From an uncultured Clostridia bacterium (GTDB lineage: Bacteria; Bacillota; Clostridia; Christensenellales; Borkfalkiaceae), in assembly GCA_947629605.1 (NCBI GenBank), contig CANREK010000032.1, positions 1 through 10,341 on the forward strand: DNA of 10,341 nt. The letters run 5' to 3'. This document shows, piece after piece, positions 1 through 6,720 of the stretch (position 1 is its first letter; each line of letters begins with the position of its first letter). Below the pieces are notes generated by a model. That model was not told the DNA's origin. It worked only from the letters and a program-made list of their open reading frames with translations, and did not search any database. The translations under genes were made by a program, and so were the position numbers.

Positions 1-3000
1 CCAACGTCAAGTTCACGCTTGCGGAGGGCTATGCTCAGCCGATGTCCGACGCGCAAAAGACCGCGATGGGTGTGAGCGGCAACTACTTCTATGTCGCGCT
101 CCGCTTGGATAAGGCGGAACTCGGCGCCGCGTTCAACGCAGAAACCATCACGGCCAAGATGGGCAACGACGACGTCACCGTCAAGGCAGTCACAGCGGCA
201 ACTTACGAAGGTCTGAATGACCTCTATCTCGTGCTTGCACTCAACAAGGCAGGGTCCGTCACCTTGACAGGCGTGCAAACGACACCTATCGTGCTCGATC
301 TCTCCGCTCTCAAAGGCTTCGAGATCACCTCCACGATCGAGGGCGCAGACGAACTCCTTCTCAACAAGGGCGGCGAACTCACGCTCACCTATCAACTTCC
401 CGCCGGTACGAAGGCAAACGATATCGCGTTTGTCACGAGCAGAGGTGTCACGCGGATCGACGCCGCGCTTCAAGGCTCGTATAACGATAACGGGGATCGG
501 GTCCCTTACAGCCCGACCAATCCTTACGACGCAGGCAACAGCAAGGTCACAGGCTTCACCTATGTCGAAGCTACCGGCCTTCTCACCATCAAGGCGTCGG
601 TTCCCGCCGCAAATCTTGCAAACTACGCGCCTCTTACCTACGAGGTAGATCTCTACAAGAACGGCAGCTTGGCCGACAGCTTGGTCGACACCATCAACTA
701 CAAGATGGAACTCGGCACCGCCAACGGCTACGTCGCGGGTGAAAACGGCTACTACGCTTACGTCACCGAGAGCGGCAAGCTCAACGTGGTTTGGGCGACC
801 GGTACCGACAAACTTGCCGACGGCAAGATCGGCGGCAGCTTCCAGATCAACATCAACAACGGCGACCTCGACAGCTTCAAGAAGAACGGCCTCACCTCCG
901 TCACTTACAAGGTCGAAAACGGCAGGCTCGTTCTCGTCAACGCTCCCGCGTATGTCACGGGCGCTGTGACCCTCGTCGGAACGTACGGCAACGACCGCGA
1001 CAAGGATGCAGGCGCATTCGTCGTCTTTACCGTCGACGTTGCGACCGGTCTCGAAATCACGGGCGACTACTATGTGGAATTTGTCGGCGGCGTGTTCGAT
1101 CCCACGACTGCTCCCACGACCCTCAACAAGGTCAGCGGCACCACGCTTACGACCGTCTCGCTCGACAACACCTACAAGACGGAGATCGTCTCCACCGCAG
1201 ACGGCAACTGCTACGAAGAAGGGCTCTACGGCTGGCAAGTCTCCAAGGACACCGTTCTCTGCTTCGCGAACGTAGCTTCCGCGGGCGGCGATCATATCGA
1301 TGCCGACGGCAACAAGGTCTGCGACCTCTGCGGCGGCAAGACCACGCCGGATGTTGTCATGAAGGATTGGGCCGATGGATACACCGGTGCGGCTTATGAC
1401 CTTACCGAAGGCGACATCGTCGACGCAACCGGCAGCATCAAGACAAGCGGTATTTCGGACGTGAGCGGCAACTTCGGCCCCTTCGTTTCCATCACGATGT
1501 CCAACGGCAATGGCGGCACTAAGCGCTATTGGCTCCGCACGGACGGCTGCAATATCGAGCACCCGAATGACGACTGGAATGCCGCGACCGCATGCTATCC
1601 CGCCAATGTCGACGCGCTCGGCGCAGACATTCCGGATGAAAACTTCTATACCTCGTTGAATTACAACACCTTGAACGGTGCACAGACCGTAGACGGCACA
1701 GCGATCGATACGGCAACGCTCGGCGAATACCTTGCCGGCAAGAGCTTCCGTTATGTCGTTTCCTTCATCGGGACGACGGTCAAGGTCGAGTTCAACTACT
1801 TCAACGCCAACGGAACCCGCTCGATCAGCTATTATGTCGAGATCCGCAACGTCACCGCGAGAACCGTGACGGCGCACTTCATCAGCGATGAAGCTACCTT
1901 CTTGCAGAATGATGCCAAGATCACCGTGACAAGGGCAAGCGCGGCGAACTCCGTCATCGACAAGATCGAAAGCGCAACAGTCGGTACGCACGAAGCGCCC
2001 GAAGCGATCGAGTATACGACCGGTGCAAGCAATGGCTACGTCAACGTCAACCTCTCCGGGTTTGCCGCGACGGAAGGCACCAACAACGATGAGTTCTACG
2101 CTTCCTTCAAGATCACGTTCTCGTCTGCACTCGTAAGCTCGACTTCCGTCAAGCTCGTCGATGCAGAGGGCGAAGCGCTCGGCACCGCGACCCTTGCGGC
2201 CGACAAGAAGTCTGTGGAAGTCTATCTCCCGATCGCAGACGGCCTCAAAGCTGCCTATCTCGACTTCACCAACTACGAAGCCAGCACCAAGCAGGCCGAC
2301 ATCAAGATCGACCTCACCGACCTCGTCGTCTCCGATGTTACCGCAACGCTCGGCACAGACAACCGCAACATCAATGGCGGCACGATCGTCATCACCTACA
2401 CCAACGTGCAAGGCACCGATACGCTCACCATCGGCGACGTCTCCAAGACCCTTGCCGAACTTGCGACCGAGACTGCGCTCGGCAGCGGTTACAAGGCACA
2501 GGCTACCCTTGCAAGCGGCACCGCGACCGTCACGTTGACGGCTCCCGCCGCCGACCTCACCAAGGTTCTTGGCGAAGTCGAAGTCCGTCTCGCAAGAGGC
2601 GAGGACCTCATCGCAAGAGATTTCCTCCCCGCAGCAGTCACCGTACCCGCCGAACCGAACGGGACCGAGCTCGACAGCACCGGTTGGTATGTGAGGGCAA
2701 ACGGCACCCGGCTCATTCTCTTCTCGCAGAATGGCGGCACGTTGAATCTCAACGTCAATGCGGGCGAAAAGACCGCAAAAGACCACATCAGGGTCTATGA
2801 TCTTTCCCTCGTCGGAAATGCGTTTGAGAATGCCAACAGCTTCCTTGCAAGAGCTTCCAAGCTCGTCATCAGCAAGGGCGGAGAAAAGACACTCTACGTC
2901 GTCGTGATCGACCTCACGAGCTTCGGCGTGGAAGCCGAGACCCTTTACGGCTACCAGAGCGGTGATACCCAATACTACACCGTCGCCGCAGACAGAACGA

Positions 3001-4637
3001 TCACGAAAGCCACCGTCGCCGCCACAGGCGAAAAGACCCGGCTCCTTACGGGTTCCTGCACCTCCGATGACTTAAAGGCATATGTCACCGACGGAAAAGA
3101 TTTCTACTACAACGTTGAATTCAAGGCGGCAGAAGGCCACAAGTTTGAAGCAAAGGCCGATGCAAGCGCGGACGACCTCAAAGGCTACGACACAATGGAA
3201 GTTTGCTCCGTTTGCCAAGCTGTCAAGTATGCGCAATCCGATCTGACCCAATCTTGGGGCAACAAGAGCGCTTGGGAAGGCGGCGATTCCGGCTATATCA
3301 ACGTCGGCGTCGTTCACAAGGGCGGTTCCTATGAGATCACCGGTACGTTGGAATCCAACGGTGCCAACAATTGGGATCTCATGACGCCCGGTATCAACAG
3401 TGTCGGTCCCGAAGAGGACGAAACGACAGGTGCGCTCGGTCTCCGTATCGACCACTGGGTCATGAACCAAGCCGGCGGCGGTATGCCCGCTTATCCCGGT
3501 GGCCAGCCCGAAGCTAACCCCGGCATGGTCTACATCGTGCACAACAACAAGACCAATACTGATGTGAGCTACGATTCCGTGGCAGACGCTTTGAGAAAGG
3601 CTTACAACGGCGCGACCGTGACCTACACCTTCGACTATCTCAACGAAAGCATGTTCATCATCGCTTGCAGAGTTGTCAAAGGAGATGTCGACGTCACCGT
3701 GACCTTCACCCTGACGGGTACGCTTCTCGAAACCTACTATGTGTCCCTGCACCCGGATGGATGCAAGTATACCGCTTCCTCTGTGACGACCGTTGTCCCG
3801 AAGGATAAGACCGTTTCCGCGCCTCGCACGAAGCATCAACACACGTATGATCCCACGACCCACCGTTGCCCGACGGACGGCGCTCTCGATCCCGCGCACA
3901 CCACGCACGAGTACAGCGATACGACCGGTAAGTGCGCTTGCGGCGCGATCAACCCCGAGCATACGCATAAGTACACCAATGGGTATTGCACGATTTGCGG
4001 ACATACGCAGGCAGGTGCGATCACTTATGCGCTGGAAGGAAAGACCTATACGGGTACGCTTGTCGACCAGAAAATCGTGAACAACGATAAGTCTGTCGAA
4101 GAGGGCGGCAACGGTTTGACTTGGTGGGCAACAGATCCCAACAATCCCGAAGGCACATTGGCCGGTTATGCTCCCGCTTCCTCTACCGTGGCAGTCGCGG
4201 AAGGCGACTTCCTGTTGGTTTGGAATTGGACGCAGTTGACGATCGATCCTCAATGGCCTCATGACGCCGTTATCGAATTCTACGACAGTAGCAATAAATA
4301 TATCGATCAAGGCTTCATGCAGAGCAGTGGCGCTTGGGGCGATTTGATGAACACGATCAAGGCTTCCTTGAAAGAGACCATTACGCATGACGGCAAGGCC
4401 GCTGCGGTTCCCGCAGGATCGGATGCGACCGGTTACTACACTGTAAAGATCGCAAGGATCGGTGAGACGCTTGTTATCGAGCAGACCATCGTCAATTCTC
4501 TCGACGGTTCTGTTTGGACGGTAGTTGATACCTACACCGGCATGGCTACGGGCGCTTTGACGGCTTGCATTACCGGCAATCCTTACGGCTGTGAAAACCT
4601 GACAGGGTACTACACGGCTCTTACGGCACAGGCGTAA
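1..4637 (+). CDS. Giant modular extracellular surface protein, 5'-partial
   Basis: The reading frame is open from the left edge (first full codon at position 3) to the TAA at 4635-4637, so the true start and signal peptide lie outside the window. The ATG at 42 is only an internal methionine; residue numbers here count from it. The product is Thr/Ala/Gly/Asp-rich, beta-strand-like and almost free of long hydrophobic segments, as in secreted adhesin-like proteins. The architecture looks duplicated. Residues about 1-640 and 650-1255 each run through a roughly 90-residue domain, Ig-like segments, a Cys motif (CDLC at 427-430, CSVC at 1055-1058) and a Trp/Tyr-rich lectin-like domain. A third Cys/His cluster (1265-1320) precedes a final lectin-like domain (about 1325-1531). 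No LPXTG motif, SLH domain or C-terminal membrane anchor is visible, so it is secreted or anchored from its missing N-terminus. The substrate is unknown, and carbohydrate binding is only an inference. Confidence 0.85.
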   Translation, partial: NVKFTLAEGYAQPMSDAQKTAMGVSGNYFYVALRLDKAELGAAFNAETITAKMGNDDVTVKAVTAATYEGLNDLYLVLALNKAGSVTLTGVQTTPIVLDLSALKGFEITSTIEGADELLLNKGGELTLTYQLPAGTKANDIAFVTSRGVTRIDAALQGSYNDNGDRVPYSPTNPYDAGNSKVTGFTYVEATGLLTIKASVPAANLANYAPLTYEVDLYKNGSLADSLVDTINYKMELGTANGYVAGENGYYAYVTESGKLNVVWATGTDKLADGKIGGSFQININNGDLDSFKKNGLTSVTYKVENGRLVLVNAPAYVTGAVTLVGTYGNDRDKDAGAFVVFTVDVATGLEITGDYYVEFVGGVFDPTTAPTTLNKVSGTTLTTVSLDNTYKTEIVSTADGNCYEEGLYGWQVSKDTVLCFANVASAGGDHIDADGNKVCDLCGGKTTPDVVMKDWADGYTGAAYDLTEGDIVDATGSIKTSGISDVSGNFGPFVSITMSNGNGGTKRYWLRTDGCNIEHPNDDWNAATACYPANVDALGADIPDENFYTSLNYNTLNGAQTVDGTAIDTATLGEYLAGKSFRYVVSFIGTTVKVEFNYFNANGTRSISYYVEIRNVTARTVTAHFISDEATFLQNDAKITVTRASAANSVIDKIESATVGTHEAPEAIEYTTGASNGYVNVNLSGFAATEGTNNDEFYASFKITFSSALVSSTSVKLVDAEGEALGTATLAADKKSVEVYLPIADGLKAAYLDFTNYEASTKQADIKIDLTDLVVSDVTATLGTDNRNINGGTIVITYTNVQGTDTLTIGDVSKTLAELATETALGSGYKAQATLASGTATVTLTAPAADLTKVLGEVEVRLARGEDLIARDFLPAAVTVPAEPNGTELDSTGWYVRANGTRLILFSQNGGTLNLNVNAGEKTAKDHIRVYDLSLVGNAFENANSFLARASKLVISKGGEKTLYVVVIDLTSFGVEAETLYGYQSGDTQYYTVAADRTITKATVAATGEKTRLLTGSCTSDDLKAYVTDGKDFYYNVEFKAAEGHKFEAKADASADDLKGYDTMEVCSVCQAVKYAQSDLTQSWGNKSAWEGGDSGYINVGVVHKGGSYEITGTLESNGANNWDLMTPGINSVGPEEDETTGALGLRIDHWVMNQAGGGMPAYPGGQPEANPGMVYIVHNNKTNTDVSYDSVADALRKAYNGATVTYTFDYLNESMFIIACRVVKGDVDVTVTFTLTGTLLETYYVSLHPDGCKYTASSVTTVVPKDKTVSAPRTKHQHTYDPTTHRCPTDGALDPAHTTHEYSDTTGKCACGAINPEHTHKYTNGYCTICGHTQAGAITYALEGKTYTGTLVDQKIVNNDKSVEEGGNGLTWWATDPNNPEGTLAGYAPASSTVAVAEGDFLLVWNWTQLTIDPQWPHDAVIEFYDSSNKYIDQGFMQSSGAWGDLMNTIKASLKETITHDGKAAAVPAGSDATGYYTVKIARIGETLVIEQTIVNSLDGSVWTVVDTYTGMATGALTACITGNPYGCENLTGYYTALTAQA

Positions 4638-4687
4638 TCGGCTACCAACGTTACCCAAAACCTCACCATATGTGAGTGAACAAAAAG

Positions 4688-4717
4688 AGACCTACGGGCA
4701 ACCGTAGGTCTTTTTTT
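4688..4717 (+). terminator. Rho-independent terminator after the surface protein gene
   Basis: A perfect 10-bp stem, AGACCTACGG / CCGTAGGTCT with a GCAA loop, runs straight into seven T residues. An A-run on the 5' side (4682-4686) means it could also work for transcription coming from the right. It lies about 50 bp after the stop of the giant gene. Confidence 0.93.
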
Positions 4718-4726
4718 GTCCACCTC

Positions 4727-4922
4727 GCCCCCTCCACGGGAGGGGGCAAAGAGGCCTACCCCTTTTGGGGGGAGGCTCCGCCGTAGGCGGTGGTGGGGGG
4801 GTAAGGCTCCTCCTTGGGGAGGAGCTGTCGAGCGTAGCGAGACTGAGGCGGGGAACGTTCCCCCCCCCATCCGTCACGGCTACGCCGTGCCACCCTCCCC
4901 CCGTAGGGGGTAGGGCCTACTG
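4727..4922. repeat. Hairpin-rich mosaic intergenic repeat (type A)
   Basis: This non-coding stretch is a chain of short perfect inverted repeats. GCCCCCTCC (4727-4735) pairs with GGAGGGGGC (4739-4747). Further along are CCGCC-gta-GGCGG, CTCCTCC-ttgg-GGAGGAG, the palindrome GGGGAACGTTCCCC and CACGGC-tac-GCCGTG. A C-rich/G-rich segment ends in GTAGGGGGTAGGG. A related CCCCCTCC/GGAGGGGG hairpin occurs at 10221-10239, so this is an interspersed family and not a local accident. Open frames across it encode only low-complexity Pro/Arg/Gly-rich peptides and are not genes. Function is unknown; no transposase is nearby. Confidence 0.7.
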
Positions 4923-5090
4923 CGGTGATGGTTCGCTACGCTCCCTCAGAATGAGCGGCTTGGCGAATACGGACCATTCTAATCGCGTCATCCTGAGCGA
5001 AGCCCGTAGGGCGGAGTCGAAGGATCACCGTAGCAATAATAAGGTGATGGTTCGACGGAGCTCACCATGACGCTATTTGGAACAATGAGC
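4921..5090. repeat. Interspersed palindromic repeat (type B), locus 1
   Basis: The core at 4985-5073 is a long imperfect palindrome. GCGTCATCCTGAGC at the left faces GCTCACCATGACGC at the right, and inside it GTCGAAGGATCAC faces GTGATGGTTCGAC. Each half can also fold alone: ATCCT (4990-4994) with AGGAT (5021-5025), and ATGGT (5047-5051) with ACCAT (5064-5068). A truncated copy lies just upstream (TGCGGTGATGGTTCG at 4921-4935, CCCTCAGAATGAGCG at 4943-4957). The same modules recur at 6280-6625. It resembles a REP/BIME-like or MITE-like element; which of these is not decidable here. Confidence 0.75.
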
Positions 5091-5119
5091 GGTCGTCGAG
5101 GAATTTTCCTGTTTTATTT

Positions 5120-5141
5120 TTGATTTTGCGTTCAAAATCAA
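5120..5141. promoter_or_regulatory. Inverted repeat abutting the rpmG promoter -35 box
   Basis: A perfect 9-bp inverted repeat, TTGATTTTG-CGTT-CAAAATCAA, ends at the base before the -35 hexamer at 5142. Its position suits an operator. The AT-rich stretch from about 5110 could equally act as an UP element. It has no T-run in the + direction, so it is not an obvious terminator. The binding factor, if any, is unknown. Confidence 0.4.
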
Positions 5142-5170
5142 TTGACAAGGGCGTGTCTTTATGTTAGACT
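5142..5170 (+). promoter_or_regulatory. Sigma-A-like promoter for rpmG-secE-nusG
   Basis: A consensus -35 TTGACA (5142-5147) is followed after 17 bp by TAGACT (5165-5170), with an extended -10 TG at 5162-5163. Transcription would start near 5177 and leave a leader of about 45 nt before rpmG. That leader contains a weak GCACC/GGTGT hairpin followed by a T-run (about 5180-5203), which could attenuate but is too weak to call. Confidence 0.8.
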
Positions 5171-5221
5171 AAGTATACGCACCGAAGTGGGTGTAATTTT
5201 TTTGTATGGAGTTCACACAAA

Positions 5222-5386
5222 ATGGCCGTTAAATCAACGAGAGCGAAGATCACGTTTGAGTGCACGGAGTGCAAGAATCGCAACTACGACAGCTTCAAGA
5301 ACAAGCGCAACGACCCCGACCGTCTCGAGCTCAAAAAGTACTGTCCCGTCTGCAAAAAGCACACGGTCCACAAGGAATCCAAGTAA
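5222..5386 (+). CDS. rpmG: Ribosomal protein bL33 (54 aa, zinc-ribbon form)
   Basis: This gene encodes large-subunit ribosomal protein L33, which sits near the E site. The 54-residue product begins MAVKSTRAKITFECTECKNR and ends with CPVCKKHTVHKESK, a typical full-length bL33. Two CxxC pairs (C14/C17 and C41/C44) mark it as the zinc-binding C+ paralogue type. The start at 5222 is chosen because the frame opens with the canonical L33 N-terminus and a GGAG ribosome binding site lies at 5208-5211. It is the first gene after the promoter at 5142 and is followed 23 bp later by secE, the gene order conserved in many Bacillota. Confidence 0.95.
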   Translation: MAVKSTRAKITFECTECKNRNYDSFKNKRNDPDRLELKKYCPVCKKHTVHKESK

Positions 5387-5409
5387 TAAGGGGCGCACGG
5401 AGGAACATC

Positions 5410-5664
5410 ATGGCGAAAAATCAATCCGCGGACAAACCCGTCAAAAAGGATAAGAACAAGAAGCCGAATATCTTTGTCCGCATGGGCAGAAAGCTCAAAG
5501 AGACCTTTTCGGAGCTGAAAAACGTCACATGGCCGACCTTCGGCAAGGCGCTCAAAACCACGGGCGTCGTCATTGTCGTCGTGCTCATCTTCACGGTCCT
5601 TGTCACCTGCGTGAACGTCGGGTTCACCGAACTTCTGAAACTTATGACCTCTTGGGGAGGTTGA
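5410..5664 (+). CDS. secE: Preprotein translocase subunit SecE
   Basis: SecE clamps the SecY channel in the cytoplasmic membrane and is essential for Sec-dependent export. The 84-residue product is the short, single-span form usual in Gram-positive bacteria. It has a Lys-rich cytoplasmic start (residues 10-19), an amphipathic helix with ETFSELKNVTWPTF at about 31-44 (the conserved SecE signature around TWP), and one membrane segment at about 52-72 (VVIVVVLIFTVLVTCVNVGF). The start at 5410 is set by GGAGG at 5399-5403; a longer frame from 5260 merely runs through rpmG in another register. Only 3 bp separate its TGA from the nusG start, so the two are translated from one message. Confidence 0.95.
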   Translation: MAKNQSADKPVKKDKNKKPNIFVRMGRKLKETFSELKNVTWPTFGKALKTTGVVIVVVLIFTVLVTCVNVGFTELLKLMTSWGG

Positions 5665-5667
5665 TAA

Positions 5668-6237
5668 ATGGCAGCAGTCGATACCGAGCCCAAATGGTAC
5701 ATTCTTCACACATACTCGGGCTACGAGGCAATGGTGAAAGAAAGTCTTTTACGGCTCATCGAAAATAACAATTTGGGTGATATGATCACCGATGTAAAGA
5801 TCCCCACGGAGCAGACCATCGAGGAGAAGGCGAACGGCAAGAAAAAGGTCGTCGAGCGCAAACTCCTGCCCTGCTATGTCTTTATCAAGATGATCTATAC
5901 CAACCAAATCTGGTATCTTGTCACCAACACGAGGGGGGTGACGGGTTTTTGCGGGCCGCAGGGCCGCCCCATCCCCATGAAGGAAGATGAGATCCGCAAG
6001 ATGCATCTCGAGGACTTTGTGCAGGACGCCGATTTCAAGGCGGGCGACAGGGTCTCCATCGACAGCGGTCCCTTGGAAGGCTTTATCGGCGTCATCAACG
6101 AACTCAACGACGAGACGCAGCGGGCCAAGGTCGCGATCACGATGTTCGGCAGAAAGCAGGAAGTCGAGGTCGAATATATTCAGATGCAGAAGATCTCCGA
6201 GAACGCCGTCGAGATCCCCAAAGACGACGAGGAGTAA
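5668..6237 (+). CDS. nusG: Transcription termination/antitermination protein NusG
   Basis: NusG binds the RNA polymerase clamp and modulates elongation, pausing and transcription-translation coupling. The 189-residue product has the standard two-domain layout. The NGN domain (about 8-115) carries KWYILHTYSGYE at 9-20, LLPCYVFIKM at 66-75 and VTNTRGVTGFCG at 85-96. The KOW domain (about 123-176) carries FKAGDRVSIDSGPLEGFIG. An Asp/Glu-rich tail follows. The ribosome binding site GGGGAGG (5654-5660) lies inside the end of secE. After the TAA there is an AAGGAG at 6240-6245 with no convincing gene behind it. In most Bacillota rplK follows closely; here a palindromic repeat array intervenes. Confidence 0.97.
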   Translation: MAAVDTEPKWYILHTYSGYEAMVKESLLRLIENNNLGDMITDVKIPTEQTIEEKANGKKKVVERKLLPCYVFIKMIYTNQIWYLVTNTRGVTGFCGPQGRPIPMKEDEIRKMHLEDFVQDADFKAGDRVSIDSGPLEGFIGVINELNDETQRAKVAITMFGRKQEVEVEYIQMQKISENAVEIPKDDEE

Positions 6238-6279
6238 GTAAGGAGAAAGTGCGCTTCACGCTAAGGCGTAACGTCGCCC

Positions 6280-6625
6280 GCGTCATTCTGAGCGGCGGTA
6301 GCTGTACGAAGTCCGATGACCTGACCCGAAGAATCTCGCGGGGCGATTACGGACCATTCCAAATGCGTCATCCTGCCCCGCCCGCATTCTATTTCTATCT
6401 AAGGGCGGCACGAGCGCCGCTCTTGGCGCGAAGTAGCCGACGCGCCCTTGCGTCGTGTCGAAGGATCCGCCTCATTTGCTGCGGTGATGGTTCGACTACG
6501 CTCACCATGACGCTATTAGAACGGTGCCGTAGAAGTGTGCGGCGAGATGCTTCGGACTTACTCTCGTAGACTACGTTTGGGTTTTGCGGCTCAGCATGAC
6601 GCCGCACAGCCCCTCAGAATGAGCG
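6280..6625. repeat. Nested palindromic repeat array (type B), locus 2
   Basis: This fills most of the 483-bp nusG-rplK gap. Outer arms: GCGTCATTCTGAGC (6280-6293) faces GCTCAGCATGACGC (6589-6602), and CCGAAGAATCTCGC (6326-6339) faces GCGAGATGCTTCGG (6542-6555). Inner element: TACGG-ACC (6348-6355) faces GGT-GCCGTA (6523-6531), and GCGTCAT (6365-6371) faces ATGACGC (6507-6513). An extra GC-rich module of roughly 75 bp (about 6376-6456) sits only in the left inner arm and recurs at 10275-10341. CCCTCAGAATGAGCG (6611-6625) repeats exactly the sequence at 4943-4957. The open frame 6249-6569 is made of this repeat and is not a gene. Confidence 0.75.
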
Positions 6626-6663
6626 TTTTAACTGACGGGGCGCAGTCATCACATTGTTAAAAA

Positions 6664-6704
6664 GTGGAAGGCGGTAAATCTATTCATGCCGTCGCGAAAA
6701 CCAC
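6664..6704 (+). promoter_or_regulatory. Probable L1-binding autoregulatory leader before rplK
   Basis: The untranslated RNA before rplK can fold as GTGG (6664-6667) with CCAC (6701-6704), then an asymmetric internal loop including GCGAAAA, then GGC (6670-6672) with GCC (6688-6690) closing an apical loop. This matches the known layout of L1 operator mRNAs, in which free L1 binds a mimic of its 23S rRNA site and represses rplK-rplA translation. The site ends a few bases before the ribosome binding site AAGGAG (6709-6714). The motif is short, so the assignment is moderate. Confidence 0.5.
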
Positions 6705-6720
6705 ATAGAAGGAGCTATTT

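Noticed and set aside
3072..4658. 528-codon open frame on the minus strand
   Set aside because: It lies antisense to the giant surface protein gene, starts downstream of its stop, and gives an Arg/Val/Gly/Ile-rich product without domain signatures. It is a shadow caused by codon bias.
4765..5070. 101-codon frame between the surface protein gene and rpmG
   Set aside because: It runs across type A and type B repeats. The product is low-complexity Gly/Arg/Pro and changes frame relative to the other repeat copies.
4921..5090. CRISPR array or tRNA cluster in the repeat regions
   Set aside because: The repeats are not regularly spaced, have no unique spacers, and are palindromic mosaics. No cloverleaf or acceptor CCA pattern was found.
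6249..6569. GTG-initiated 106-codon frame after nusG with a nearby AAGGAG
   Set aside because: Its whole length is repeat DNA whose arms pair with each other, the spacing to the ribosome binding site is only 3 nt, and the peptide is Arg-rich without family features.
6654..6680. Possible promoter TTGTTA/TAAATC upstream of rplK
   Set aside because: The spacing is 15 bp with poor hexamers, and the -10 candidate lies inside the probable L1-binding hairpin.
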